From contig JACAAZ010000001.1 in assembly GCA_013376995.1 (NCBI GenBank), positions 109,486-173,485 of the forward strand: a DNA stretch of 64,000 nucleotides, read 5' to 3'. Positions within the stretch are counted from its first letter, which is position 1, and each line of letters starts with the position of its first letter. Of the stretch, positions 51,024-59,823 are shown piece by piece. Position numbers and translations under genes: made by a program. Under the pieces are notes generated by a model. That model did no database searches, was not told the origin of the DNA, and worked only from the letters and a program-made list of their open reading frames with translations. Source of the stretch: Bacteroidota bacterium. GTDB taxonomy: Bacteria; Bacteroidota; Bacteroidia; Bacteroidales; UBA4417.

Positions 51024-53447
51024 TCATTTACCGGCTTTCCTGATCTTCTCAAATTCTACTTTAATATTTGGAAAGGATTGCCTGGACACTACAGTATCAA
51101 TCAACAACCTGTACTTGCTTTGGGCATAGAAATAAGTCAATACATCAACAGCGGCATTTTTGATTTTGTAATTCCAATGTGTTATGGCTTCCAGCATATT
51201 CCCGCAGCTGTAATCATCCAGATAATTAAGCCGTTTGAGCAGATTCATGGAATTGATCCTGGTTTCAAATTCATAAGAAGGGCCGGTGTATTTTTTCAGT
51301 TCATCCAGGTAATTCTTCTGACCGCTGCCAATAGCTATTTCCAGCCATTTTATGCGAATGTTCCTGCCTCTCCATCCATTTTCATTTTTTGTCACAGATA
51401 GATAACGGGAACGGTCATCAGGAAATGAATTACAGAGATTTTCCAGAGCCAACTCTACATTCAGGTAAGCAGGATCCTTCAATAATCGTTCATAGTCTTT
51501 CTTTAACTCCACAGGAACAATCTTCAGGTTCTGCAGTACCGCCAGCCTTACTTTGTCATTCGTGTCGCGTAGCGCCTGCCCGAGTATGCTCAGAACCTCA
51601 GCTGAGCCATCCCCCGATAATTGGGCTATGATTTCACCTTTGGTCAGGGAATAAGTTTCATGTTTGTAGCAATTTAGCAACCCTTCTTTTTTAATTGGGA
51701 GGGGAAGAGGCTTTAAAGCAAGCAATGCATCATACCGGTCGATCATACCCGCCGATTTCAATGCCTGGGCAATCAGTTCATCATAACTCCTTTCGAAATT
51801 AACTTTCTTGATCACTTTCCTTCCAGGGTCAAAAAGGACAAATTCAATAGCCTTATTTAACGGGTTGGGAATGATTGCTTCTTCGTCTTTTGACTTGATC
51901 CTCTGGGTTTTATAATCGATGGTTCCATCCTTGTAATGAACCTCAAAATCGATGGGCATATTAAATAAGCCTGTTATCTCATTGGTTGCATGAACTTGTT
52001 CAACAAATACACGAGTCTCATGATTTCCTGATGAATTTATGATGTTTTCGTACCTGATACTGTATTCAGGTTCGCCTCCCCTGTAAATCCATTCCTCGAA
52101 AAACCATTCCATGGATCGGCCGCTGGCTTTACGAATCGACTGGAGAAAATCAGAGGTTTCAGCGGTCTGGTAAGGGAAAGATTCAAGGTATAATTTAATG
52201 GATGCTTTAAATGCATCATCACCCAATTCCTCCCTCAACATATCCAGGACCAGTGAACCTTTTGGATACCATCGGTTACGCCCGCCCTGGCTGTGGCCTA
52301 CACCATAATTATCATGAGTAGCGGCTTCCAGGGTTTCGGTCAGCTCCTTGTTTCGAACTTCCTGGTAATAATCCTCACCAAAAACATGTTGTTCAAATTT
52401 TTTGGCGTAATAGGTAGCAAAGGTTTCGGTCAGCCAAAGGTCTTTCCCCTTCAGGTGAGAGATATAATTTCCAAACCATTGATGTGCAAGCTCATGTGCA
52501 TTGACATTCACATAGTTGCGTCCAAGGTATCCTCTTGGATCAACCATCAGGTAGTCACCAAAGATGGTGGAAGTGGTTGTTTCCATAGCACCATACATAT
52601 AATCAATCACCGGCGCTTCCCTGTAAAGTTCCCAGGGATATTTCACACCCATTTCAGACTCAAAATAACTGAACATTTCAGGCATATACCTGTAGGTAGG
52701 TTCCACATGATCATACCAGTCAGGATAATACCATTGTTCAATGGGAAGACCTTCCTTTGTGGTTAGTGAGAGGTAATCATAATCGCCGATCACCAGGCTG
52801 GTAGAGAAAAAGGGGTGAGGATGGCCCATAGCATAATACCAGGTCCTGGTATGATCAGGATTGTCAGTGACCTTTTGCCTTACACCGTTATTGAAGACCT
52901 TATATCTCTCATCAACCGTTATTGCCATATTTACAGTGATTATGCCCGGGTAATAAGGCAGCCAATGATCAGGCCTGTGCGCCCATATTTGTTTTCTTTT
53001 CAATTGGTTGGGATCATTCCATCCAATAAAATAGAGGCCATCTGTCGGCTTGACTGAATAAGAAAAGGAAATGCTGTTCATTGAACCCCACAATAGTTCG
53101 CCGGGTGTATAAACAATTGCCGTGCTCCCGTCAATCCTGAATTTAGCCGGATTTTGATTTATTTCTACTTCACTGATTTTAATCTCTGGCACGGAGAACA
53201 TAACGGAATCAATAGATTTGCCAAGCACCTTGAAATTAAACAGGGCTGTTGCGGTTACCAATGTATCAAATGGTTTGATGTTCAGTCTGGCATCCAGGTG
53301 AGATAGTTCGATAGGCCTGTCAGAAATCTCGTATGAAGCATCAAAGGGATAGATCAGAGGTTTGTCCTGGGCATTTGCGTTAAGGTTAATCCCTGATAGT
53401 AATACTAAGATGCAGGCGCTACAAAATGAGATGAATTTGTTATTCAT
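51024..53447 (-). CDS. Exported M1-family zinc aminopeptidase
   Basis: 807 residues. Signal peptide 1-26. Zinc site HELAHQWFGN with the downstream Glu in LTETFATYYAKKF (about 317-345). The exopeptidase motif GxMEN reads YGAMETTTS here, so Asn is replaced by Thr. The C-terminal third has HEAT-like helices. A broad-specificity aminopeptidase at the cell envelope is likely. It could act together with the secreted C10 and M28 peptidases nearby. Confidence 0.9.
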   Translation of the reverse strand: MNNKFISFCSACILVLLSGINLNANAQDKPLIYPFDASYEISDRPIELSHLDARLNIKPFDTLVTATALFNFKVLGKSIDSVMFSVPEIKISEVEINQNPAKFRIDGSTAIVYTPGELLWGSMNSISFSYSVKPTDGLYFIGWNDPNQLKRKQIWAHRPDHWLPYYPGIITVNMAITVDERYKVFNNGVRQKVTDNPDHTRTWYYAMGHPHPFFSTSLVIGDYDYLSLTTKEGLPIEQWYYPDWYDHVEPTYRYMPEMFSYFESEMGVKYPWELYREAPVIDYMYGAMETTTSTIFGDYLMVDPRGYLGRNYVNVNAHELAHQWFGNYISHLKGKDLWLTETFATYYAKKFEQHVFGEDYYQEVRNKELTETLEAATHDNYGVGHSQGGRNRWYPKGSLVLDMLREELGDDAFKASIKLYLESFPYQTAETSDFLQSIRKASGRSMEWFFEEWIYRGGEPEYSIRYENIINSSGNHETRVFVEQVHATNEITGLFNMPIDFEVHYKDGTIDYKTQRIKSKDEEAIIPNPLNKAIEFVLFDPGRKVIKKVNFERSYDELIAQALKSAGMIDRYDALLALKPLPLPIKKEGLLNCYKHETYSLTKGEIIAQLSGDGSAEVLSILGQALRDTNDKVRLAVLQNLKIVPVELKKDYERLLKDPAYLNVELALENLCNSFPDDRSRYLSVTKNENGWRGRNIRIKWLEIAIGSGQKNYLDELKKYTGPSYEFETRINSMNLLKRLNYLDDYSCGNMLEAITHWNYKIKNAAVDVLTYFYAQSKYRLLIDTVVSRQSFPNIKVEFEKIRKAGK

Positions 53448-53792
53448 TGGTTTAGATTCTTCTGTATCGTTGTTATAAGCAGACGGATAGACTAGGTTGA
53501 CATTTCAAATTTACAGTTTATTGAAATAGATAGGTCCGCAATTGCTCCATAGTTCAATCCCTGACTCAGAGATGGAACGCTGAATACGCGAATTCTCGCT
53601 GATCGGTTGCGATATTTAAACCTTTGAACATGAAAGAATGAACCCGGTCCTGGAACCAGGAATATGTCACCCGGCAGGCCTCACACTGAACACCAATAAC
53701 CAATATCCAATAACTTATAATAAATAACCAATAACCAGCAACCATTTGCTTTCTCATTTCCCAGCACTACCTTTGAGGCCCAAATTCTGAAA
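53448..53792. other. Gene-free interval with a heptad repeat
   Basis: 345 bases between divergent genes; a short minus-strand frame here is not protein-like. A 7-bp repeat occupies 53692-53747. No thiamine riboswitch or other known RNA structure was recognised ahead of pnuC. Confidence 0.45.
53692..53747. repeat. 7-bp tandem repeat, ACCAATA type
   Basis: Eight 7-bp units in phase: ACCAATA twice, TCCAATA, ACTTATA, ATAAATA, ACCAATA, ACCAGCA, ACCATTT. The complement TTATTGG occurs as a similar heptad run at 63711-63738. Confidence 0.75.
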
Positions 53793-54410
53793 ATGCTGCT
53801 TGCCTCAATTTTTTCAATCTTTTACCAAAACCTCCTTGAAACCACCTGGCTTGAATTTCTTGCCGTTATTATGGGAATTCTTTCTGTGTTCTTTGCCAGG
53901 AAGGAGAATATCTGGGTTTATCCTACAGGAATCATCAATGTCCTGATATACGTTTACCTCTGTTTTGCATCTGGCCTGTACGCTGATATGGGCATAAATG
54001 CCTTCTACTTTGTGATGAGCGTTTACGGATGGTACCGCTGGACCCGGAAAACACAATCCCGGGATCATTTGCCTATTTCTGTCCTCACAGCTAAAGAGTG
54101 GATTTTCAACCTTCTGGCTATGATTTTATTCTATCTGATACTCAGGTATATTCTGATCCATTTCACTCCAAGCACAGTGCCTGATTTCGATTCCATAACG
54201 ACAGCTATCTTCATCATTGGAATGTGGCTGATGGCTATAAAAAAAGTCGAGAACTGGATCTTTTGGATCGTTGGAGATGCCCTGGTTATACCGTTGTTTG
54301 CCTATAAGGGACTGGCATTTACCGGGGTTCAATACGTGGTTTTTCTTGTCCTGGCAATCATGGGGCTTATCGAGTGGAAAAAACGTTTTAGACTTGAAGA
54401 GAAAGTATGA
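53793..54410 (+). CDS. pnuC: PnuC-type nicotinamide riboside transporter
   Basis: 205 residues, seven membrane helices. Family motifs: ENIWVYPTGIINVLIYVYL near 39, GLYADMGINAFYFVMSVYGWYRW near 60 and NWIFWIVGDALVIPLFAYKG near 152. It takes up nicotinamide riboside by facilitated diffusion. It overlaps the NadR-type kinase by four bases (ATGA), and that kinase traps the substrate by phosphorylation. Confidence 0.93.
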   Translation: MLLASIFSIFYQNLLETTWLEFLAVIMGILSVFFARKENIWVYPTGIINVLIYVYLCFASGLYADMGINAFYFVMSVYGWYRWTRKTQSRDHLPISVLTAKEWIFNLLAMILFYLILRYILIHFTPSTVPDFDSITTAIFIIGMWLMAIKKVENWIFWIVGDALVIPLFAYKGLAFTGVQYVVFLVLAIMGLIEWKKRFRLEEKV

Positions 54411-54934
54411 TCCGGATAGCTATAACTGGTCCTGAATCTACCGGGAAATCATGGCTTGCTGAGAATCTCGCCAGGCATTACCAGGTGAACTGGGTAAAAG
54501 AATATGCAAGGGAATACCTTGAGAAATCCGACGGACATTACGAATATAATGATATACTTAAAATCGCTAAAGGCCAGTTGGAAAGAGAAGAGCAGGCTGC
54601 CCTGGCTCCGGCGCAGCTATTATTTCTTGACACAGATTTTTTTGTTACAAGAATATGGTGTGAGGTGAAATATGGCAAGGTACACCCCTGGATTTTGAAT
54701 CAGCTGGAAACACACAGGTATGATCTTTACCTGCTTTGTGATATTGATCTGCCCTGGGAAGCTGACCCACTTCGTGAACACCCGGAATTGAGGAAATACC
54801 TTTTTGATAAGTATTACCAAATCATGACTGAAATGAATATGCCTTTCAGGGTGATAAGCGGACAGGGCCGGGAAAGGCTTGAACTAGCCATCTCCTTCAT
54901 AGACAATATGCTGCAAATCAACAAGCTGCCTTAG
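54407..54934 (+). CDS. NadR-type ribosylnicotinamide kinase
   Basis: 175 residues. P-loop GPESTGKSW at the start, KEYAREYLEK near 30, LFLDTDFFVTRIWCE near 72 and DLPWEADPLREHP near 122, as in the C-terminal kinase domain of NadR. The DNA-binding and adenylyltransferase parts of full NadR are absent. It phosphorylates nicotinamide riboside after uptake by PnuC. The four-base overlap gives tight co-expression. Confidence 0.92.
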   Translation: MIRIAITGPESTGKSWLAENLARHYQVNWVKEYAREYLEKSDGHYEYNDILKIAKGQLEREEQAALAPAQLLFLDTDFFVTRIWCEVKYGKVHPWILNQLETHRYDLYLLCDIDLPWEADPLREHPELRKYLFDKYYQIMTEMNMPFRVISGQGRERLELAISFIDNMLQINKLP

Positions 54935-55064
54935 GCAGACAGAGTAACAATTAGTTCTTATCCAGCTGTATTATTGCCAGATTCAGACATTATTTTGTAA
55001 ATCAGGTTGTTTGATTCTTATGAAACATCAGAAACATCCTGGCAATTAACCTCTGGAACTATTT

Positions 55065-56090
55065 TCAGAAATCAACATTGAATTTCTTGAGATATTCTTT
55101 CAGTTTCATGCTCTTGTATGACCCGCTTCCTGCATAGTTGGCTAAGGCAAATAAATTTAGCGGGCCTAAATAGGATTGTTGCAAAACAATCATTTTCCTG
55201 GAGGAATCGAAAAAAGCGAGTGCAGGGAATTTCATATTATCCTGTAATTGTTCTACGGCCAATTGGTTGAACCGGCTTTTAGCAGGTTCATAGCGGTAAG
55301 GTCTTCCCCAATATAGAGTATCCTTGGTCTGGGCATCCAGGCTCACGCAGTAGAAGTGTTCATTCAGATACTTTGCTAGCTTGGGATCTTCAAAAGTATT
55401 ATACAGCATCACAAAAGAACTAACATTCAACCTTGCATACCAATTGATGAACAGGCTTTTGGGTTTGGTTTTTTGCAGGGCTAAGGCTTGCTTCAGCGAT
55501 TTCCAGTGTATAGGGGATTTCAGAGGGTTTGGTGTCCCCATAGGTGGGAAGGCTACTTTATAAGCTTTGGACCATAGCTCGTAAGGAGTCGTTTTGTAGA
55601 CATCCTCTGAAAAATAAACCAGAATGCAACGCAACTCATATCGGTTTTCATATCCCTTAAAAGTGAAACCGGCTGATTCCTTGTTGTAGATTAAAATGGC
55701 CGGGGTAGCAGGCTTTTTGCCGAGCAGATGAAGTACCAGGTCATTATATGCAGCATATGGTTTACACGGATAAGCTTTATTGTCGAACCATTGAATAGTA
55801 TCTTTGGTATTGATATCCAGTTTGACAGGGTAAAAACGCGAATTCAGGAACGAACATATTTCCTTGCGGTTAAGTGCGTGATCGAGCATGTAAGCAGACG
55901 AATCATCTCCCGGACTGTAGAAAAAGGTGAAAATTGGCCGGGGCTCTGTTTTCATGAGTAGTTTGACTTCTTCTATGCTTTTCCACTTTACCACAGAATC
56001 CATCATGGGTTGTGAAAAAATAGGAGTGGTCAAAAAAAGCAAACTGACAATGAAAATGCCTGAAATCCTGGTAAAATCTTTTAAAATCAT
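55065..56090 (-). CDS. Exported protein with two thioredoxin-like domains lacking CxxC
   Basis: 341 residues. Signal peptide 1-26. Two similar halves are visible: VKWKSIEEVKLLMKTEPRP with SRFYPVKLDINTKDTIQW, and IHWKSLKQALALQKTKPKS with EHFYCVSLDAQTKDTLYW. At the redox position the first reads YSPGDDSSAY and the second YARLNVSSFV, with no CxxC. This looks like an internal duplication of a DUF255/thioredoxin-fold domain that has lost redox activity. Likely periplasmic; function unknown. Confidence 0.75.
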   Translation of the reverse strand: MILKDFTRISGIFIVSLLFLTTPIFSQPMMDSVVKWKSIEEVKLLMKTEPRPIFTFFYSPGDDSSAYMLDHALNRKEICSFLNSRFYPVKLDINTKDTIQWFDNKAYPCKPYAAYNDLVLHLLGKKPATPAILIYNKESAGFTFKGYENRYELRCILVYFSEDVYKTTPYELWSKAYKVAFPPMGTPNPLKSPIHWKSLKQALALQKTKPKSLFINWYARLNVSSFVMLYNTFEDPKLAKYLNEHFYCVSLDAQTKDTLYWGRPYRYEPAKSRFNQLAVEQLQDNMKFPALAFFDSSRKMIVLQQSYLGPLNLFALANYAGSGSYKSMKLKEYLKKFNVDF

Positions 56091-56179
56091 CGCTTATAAT
56101 ACTAAAGTGTAAATGCGGTTGCAAAATTCAACAATATTTGATTCCAATTCATACATGGTATGTAATCCTGCATATTTTT

Positions 56180-56187
56180 TACATTTG
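56180..56187 (+). promoter_or_regulatory. Possible -7 box of the glycosyltransferase gene
   Basis: TACATTTG fits TAnnTTTG, 15 bases upstream of the ATG at 56203, which would give a very short leader. No TTG was found at -33. Confidence 0.35.
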
Positions 56188-56202
56188 GGCTCGATTTGAA
56201 AT

Positions 56203-57414
56203 ATGCAAACTGAGCCGATCATGAAAAAGAAGGTGCTTTTCCTTCCACGTTGGTATCCTAACCGCTTTGATCCCATGCCCGGTCTTTTCATCAGGAGGCA
56301 TGCCCAATCAGTTTCCATGTATTTTGAGGTTAGTGTTTTGTCGGTTCATCTGAATTTCGAATCTTCGGCAAGCGCTTATGAAATTGAACAGAATCAAAGT
56401 TTTGGTATTTCTGAGATATGCATCTACACCCGGGCCAGCCGGACAGGAGTTTCAACGCTGGATTCACTGATTAATTTTTTTCGTTTTGTAAGGGCTCATT
56501 TCAAAGGTTTCAAATTGCTTAAGAAAGAAACGGGAAAACCTGACCTGATCCATGTTAATGTTCTTACCAGGCTTGGGCTTATAGCTGGCATTTACAAGAT
56601 GTTATATGGGGTTCCCTATGTGATAACAGAACACTGGACCCGGTATCTTCCGGGAATGGACAACTTCAATGGTTGGTGGCGAAAGCTGATCAGCCGTGTT
56701 GTTGTAAGGAATGCATCAGCTGTTATGCCCGTTACCCTGAACCTGCAACGCGCCATGGAAAGCCATGGACTGACCAATATGAATTACCATGTAATCCCAA
56801 ATGTTGTGGATACGGAGTTATTCAGGCCCAAAGACCATATTGTAGATAAAGCCAGGAAAATGTTCCTTCACGTTTCTTGTTTTGATGACAATCAGAAGAA
56901 TATTTCCGGCATTCTTAAGGTTTTGAAGTGGCTTGCAACCCGCAGGCAAGACTGGGTTTGTACAATGACCGGCGAAGGAATTCATTATGAAAAGCTGGTT
57001 AAAATGGCTGAAGATTTACAGTTGAAGGATAAGTACGTTTACTTTACCGGGTTGAAAGAGAATAAGGATTTGGTTGAGCTAATGCAGATCGCCTGCTTCC
57101 AGGTGATGTTCAGCAGGTATGAAAACCTTCCTGTCGTAATCCCTGAAAGCTTTGCCTGCGGAGTCCCATTCATTTCGACTGATGTTGGCGGAATAGCAGA
57201 ACATATCCATAAATCATCCGGAATACTGCTTCCATCGGAGGATGAAGATAGATTACTGGATGCCCTGGATTATATGCTGGATCATTACCAGGAGTATGAT
57301 AAGGCTGCAATCAGGAAATATGCCCTGGACCATTTCAGCCAGGAAGTCATTGGTAATCAGATCAGGGATGTTTATGAGGATGTGTGGAAACTGAAAAATA
57401 GAAAATCCTGGTAA
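56203..57414 (+). CDS. Family 4 glycosyltransferase
   Basis: 403 residues. GT-B fold: N-terminal LFLPRWYPNRFDPMPGLFIRRHA near 12; the C-terminal domain has VSCFDDNQKNISGILKV and the donor-binding stretch FSRYENLPVVIPESFACGVPFISTDVGG with the EX7E glutamates, then SGILLPSEDEDRLLDALDYML. It probably adds a sugar during surface polysaccharide synthesis. It is followed by a flippase-type gene. Confidence 0.92.
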   Translation: MQTEPIMKKKVLFLPRWYPNRFDPMPGLFIRRHAQSVSMYFEVSVLSVHLNFESSASAYEIEQNQSFGISEICIYTRASRTGVSTLDSLINFFRFVRAHFKGFKLLKKETGKPDLIHVNVLTRLGLIAGIYKMLYGVPYVITEHWTRYLPGMDNFNGWWRKLISRVVVRNASAVMPVTLNLQRAMESHGLTNMNYHVIPNVVDTELFRPKDHIVDKARKMFLHVSCFDDNQKNISGILKVLKWLATRRQDWVCTMTGEGIHYEKLVKMAEDLQLKDKYVYFTGLKENKDLVELMQIACFQVMFSRYENLPVVIPESFACGVPFISTDVGGIAEHIHKSSGILLPSEDEDRLLDALDYMLDHYQEYDKAAIRKYALDHFSQEVIGNQIRDVYEDVWKLKNRKSW

Positions 57415-57549
57415 TAATTTAAATAATCAACAAAACTGAAAATTGCCTTGTAGGGCAAAGAGCCTCTACGCCCTCAGCGCCATGCTCTCCGCAGTTGATT
57501 TACAAATCAATATGCTAAACACGAAAGTCATCAATACAGAACACGCTCC

Positions 57550-58818
57550 ATGCTGAAGAAGATCATTCATACTTTCGGAATCCGGGCTTTTTCGGCGGTT
57601 GTGAACCTGTTTGTTGCCATCCTGCTTTCCCAGTACCTCGGTCCGGAAGGGAAAGGTAGCCAAACCCTCATCATTACCACCATCAGTTTTATCCTCATTT
57701 TTGCCAACCTGGTTGGAGGTGCAACCCTGGTATATCTTACACCCCGGTTCCCTGTTTTCCAGTTGCTCTTCCCTAGTTATCTTTGGACAATACTGATGAG
57801 CCTGCTGGCATATCCGGTGCTGTCACTGACTCATCTGGTTGCACAGCCCTACATCTTCCATGTCTGCCTGCTATCGGTAATAAATTCCCTGATGAGCATC
57901 CATTCAAATGTATTGATTGGAAATCAGCGTATTAAGGAGTCGAATCATCTTGTTACCTTTCAAACCGTCATGCTTATAGGGAGCCTTGCATTCTCCTTTC
58001 TGGTTTTGCATAATGCCTCAGTTGAATCATATCTCATTTCGCTTTATATATCACTGGGTACTAGTATGCTTGTCAGCGTATTTTTTATCCGGAAATCTTA
58101 CAGGGAATTCAGTATATTCCCGGTTATACAGTTTTTACCTGTGGTTATCCAGATGCTCAGGTATGGTTTTCAGAACCAGGTTGCCCATATTACCCAAATG
58201 CTGAGTTTCCGTCTGAGTATTTATGTTCTGGAAGACAGGGGGCTGGCAGCAGTTGGTGTTTACAGCAACGGAATTTCAATTGCAGAATCCATTTGGCTGG
58301 TTGCAAAAAGCATGTCGCTGGTTCAGTACTCCTGGGTTTCTAATTCTTCCGATCGTATGGCTTCAGCCCGCTTGACCATTCAATTGGTAAAAGTCGGTGT
58401 AGTTGCCAGTTTGTTACTGATCATTCCCTTGCTTATTTTACCTGTTTCAGGATATACCTTCATTTTTGGAAAGGGATTTTCGGAAGTAAAGCCTGTGATA
58501 TGGACGCTGCTTCCCGGGGTGCTGATTTACAATTTTTCAATTCTTTTCGGGCATTATTATTCAGGAACCGGCCGGTATCACGTTAACACAATTATTTCTT
58601 CCCTGGGGCTGCTTGTTTCTGTTGCGCTGTATTATTCTTTAATTCCCCGGTTCTCGATTATAGGTGCCGGTTACGCAACTTCCCTTTCATATATGTTCAC
58701 CAGCCTGTTGTTCCTGTGGTATTTCTCAAAAGAATATAAAGGCTGGGCAAGGGAACTCATTCCAGGTGTGAAAGACTTCAGGTCTGTATTCCAGGAGATA
58801 CGTAAATCGGTCAACTGA
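57550..58818 (+). CDS. Wzx/MATE-type polysaccharide flippase
   Basis: 422 residues, about 12 membrane helices; starts with the typical MLKKIIHTFGIRAFSAVVNLFVA and LGPEGKG near 30, and has HYYSGTGRYHVN near 338 followed by GLLVSVALYY. Polysaccharide biosynthesis/export family protein. It lies 135 bases after the glycosyltransferase, same strand, and may act in moving lipid-linked glycans across the inner membrane. Two genes only, so this is not a full capsule locus. Confidence 0.87.
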   Translation: MLKKIIHTFGIRAFSAVVNLFVAILLSQYLGPEGKGSQTLIITTISFILIFANLVGGATLVYLTPRFPVFQLLFPSYLWTILMSLLAYPVLSLTHLVAQPYIFHVCLLSVINSLMSIHSNVLIGNQRIKESNHLVTFQTVMLIGSLAFSFLVLHNASVESYLISLYISLGTSMLVSVFFIRKSYREFSIFPVIQFLPVVIQMLRYGFQNQVAHITQMLSFRLSIYVLEDRGLAAVGVYSNGISIAESIWLVAKSMSLVQYSWVSNSSDRMASARLTIQLVKVGVVASLLLIIPLLILPVSGYTFIFGKGFSEVKPVIWTLLPGVLIYNFSILFGHYYSGTGRYHVNTIISSLGLLVSVALYYSLIPRFSIIGAGYATSLSYMFTSLLFLWYFSKEYKGWARELIPGVKDFRSVFQEIRKSVN

Positions 58819-58865
58819 TACAGTCGATAAAATTTGCAGGAGAGTAAATCAAAAGTGTTAGTGAC

Positions 58866-59654
58866 CTAGCCAACTGCCTTTACTGTGACTTCAAAGCTCA
58901 GGTTTCCTGATTTATTGGTTACTGCAGGTTTTGGGAAATAGATAGCACAAAGTGTATTTGCTACATGGAAAAGCCTGGAATGATGGGATTCCGGCAAACC
59001 ATCCAGTATGGCTGAAAAAACTTCATACCTGACTTTCTCAGGATTGAAGGCATAATCGTGCCAGACAATGACCGTGTTTTCATGAATCAGATGAGCGAAA
59101 ACCTTTTGCGTATCATTCAAAACACCCTTGTAATGATGATCTCCATCGATGAACACCAGGTCAAACTTTTTGCCAAGTGAGTTAAAATCAAAGGTTAAGG
59201 AATTAGCCTTTAAATGAATGATATTTGGAATATGCCTGGAAAGCGCTGCATGTTGTGATATATACTCATCAGTCATCCCCAAATTTACCTTTTCTGCATC
59301 AGGCAGGTCCATGGTAATGCAACTCTCTGCAACCTGGCTGACATTTGCTACGTTCTCACCCCTCCATGTCCCGATTTCAAAGAATGCACAGTTGGGAATT
59401 TGTCTTGCAAGCGCTTTCAGTAGACCGATATCCGTGGGCAGGGAGCCACCATCCAGGTATTCATAGGGTGCAATGGTTTCATTGAAAGAACCTAAAAGGT
59501 CTGTCAGGTTGATTTGTTTCAGGAATGGGAGCCCGGGATAAGAATTCCTGGCATACTTCTCCCAGATCCCGTTCTCATCAAGGATTAGATTCAATAAATA
59601 TGGTTTGCTGACAATCAAGCCAAGAGCTTTCAAACTTTTCCTGATCTTGTTCAT
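58866..59654 (-). CDS. Class I SAM-dependent methyltransferase (Methyltransf_24-like)
   Basis: 262 residues from ATG 59654. SAM-binding FFEIGTWRGENVANVSQ near 92-110 and the catalytic/metal region DLVFIDGDHHYKGVLNDTQ near 165, typical of methyltransferases in polysaccharide and natural product genes. It is convergent with the flippase gene, 47 bases away. It may methylate a surface sugar; substrate unknown. Confidence 0.82.
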   Translation of the reverse strand: MNKIRKSLKALGLIVSKPYLLNLILDENGIWEKYARNSYPGLPFLKQINLTDLLGSFNETIAPYEYLDGGSLPTDIGLLKALARQIPNCAFFEIGTWRGENVANVSQVAESCITMDLPDAEKVNLGMTDEYISQHAALSRHIPNIIHLKANSLTFDFNSLGKKFDLVFIDGDHHYKGVLNDTQKVFAHLIHENTVIVWHDYAFNPEKVRYEVFSAILDGLPESHHSRLFHVANTLCAIYFPKPAVTNKSGNLSFEVTVKAVG

Positions 59655-59753
59655 GCCTGTTTTTTTAAATCTGCCAGTCAAAAGTACTGAAATAGCTTAA
59701 GCTGGCGTTGCAGCAGGTAAAAATCCCTGAATCCTCAAAAGCCGTTTATACTG

Positions 59754-59761
59754 TATATTTG
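59754..59761 (+). promoter_or_regulatory. Possible -7 box of the M28 peptidase gene
   Basis: TATATTTG fits TAnnTTTG, 62 bases upstream of the ATG at 59824. No TTG at the expected -33 spacing. Confidence 0.35.
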
Positions 59762-59823
59762 TGAATTACTAAGGATAATTTTTATTACTGCTGTACTAAT
59801 TCTTTGATTTTATTTTTTGCCCT

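Noticed and set aside
53566..53757. Short minus-strand coding frame
   Set aside because: It crosses the heptad repeat, has no recognisable domain and no ribosome-binding site.
53448..53792. Riboswitch (TPP or NAD-type) ahead of pnuC
   Set aside because: I looked for conserved thi-box parts and found none. Only a heptad repeat and unstructured sequence are seen.
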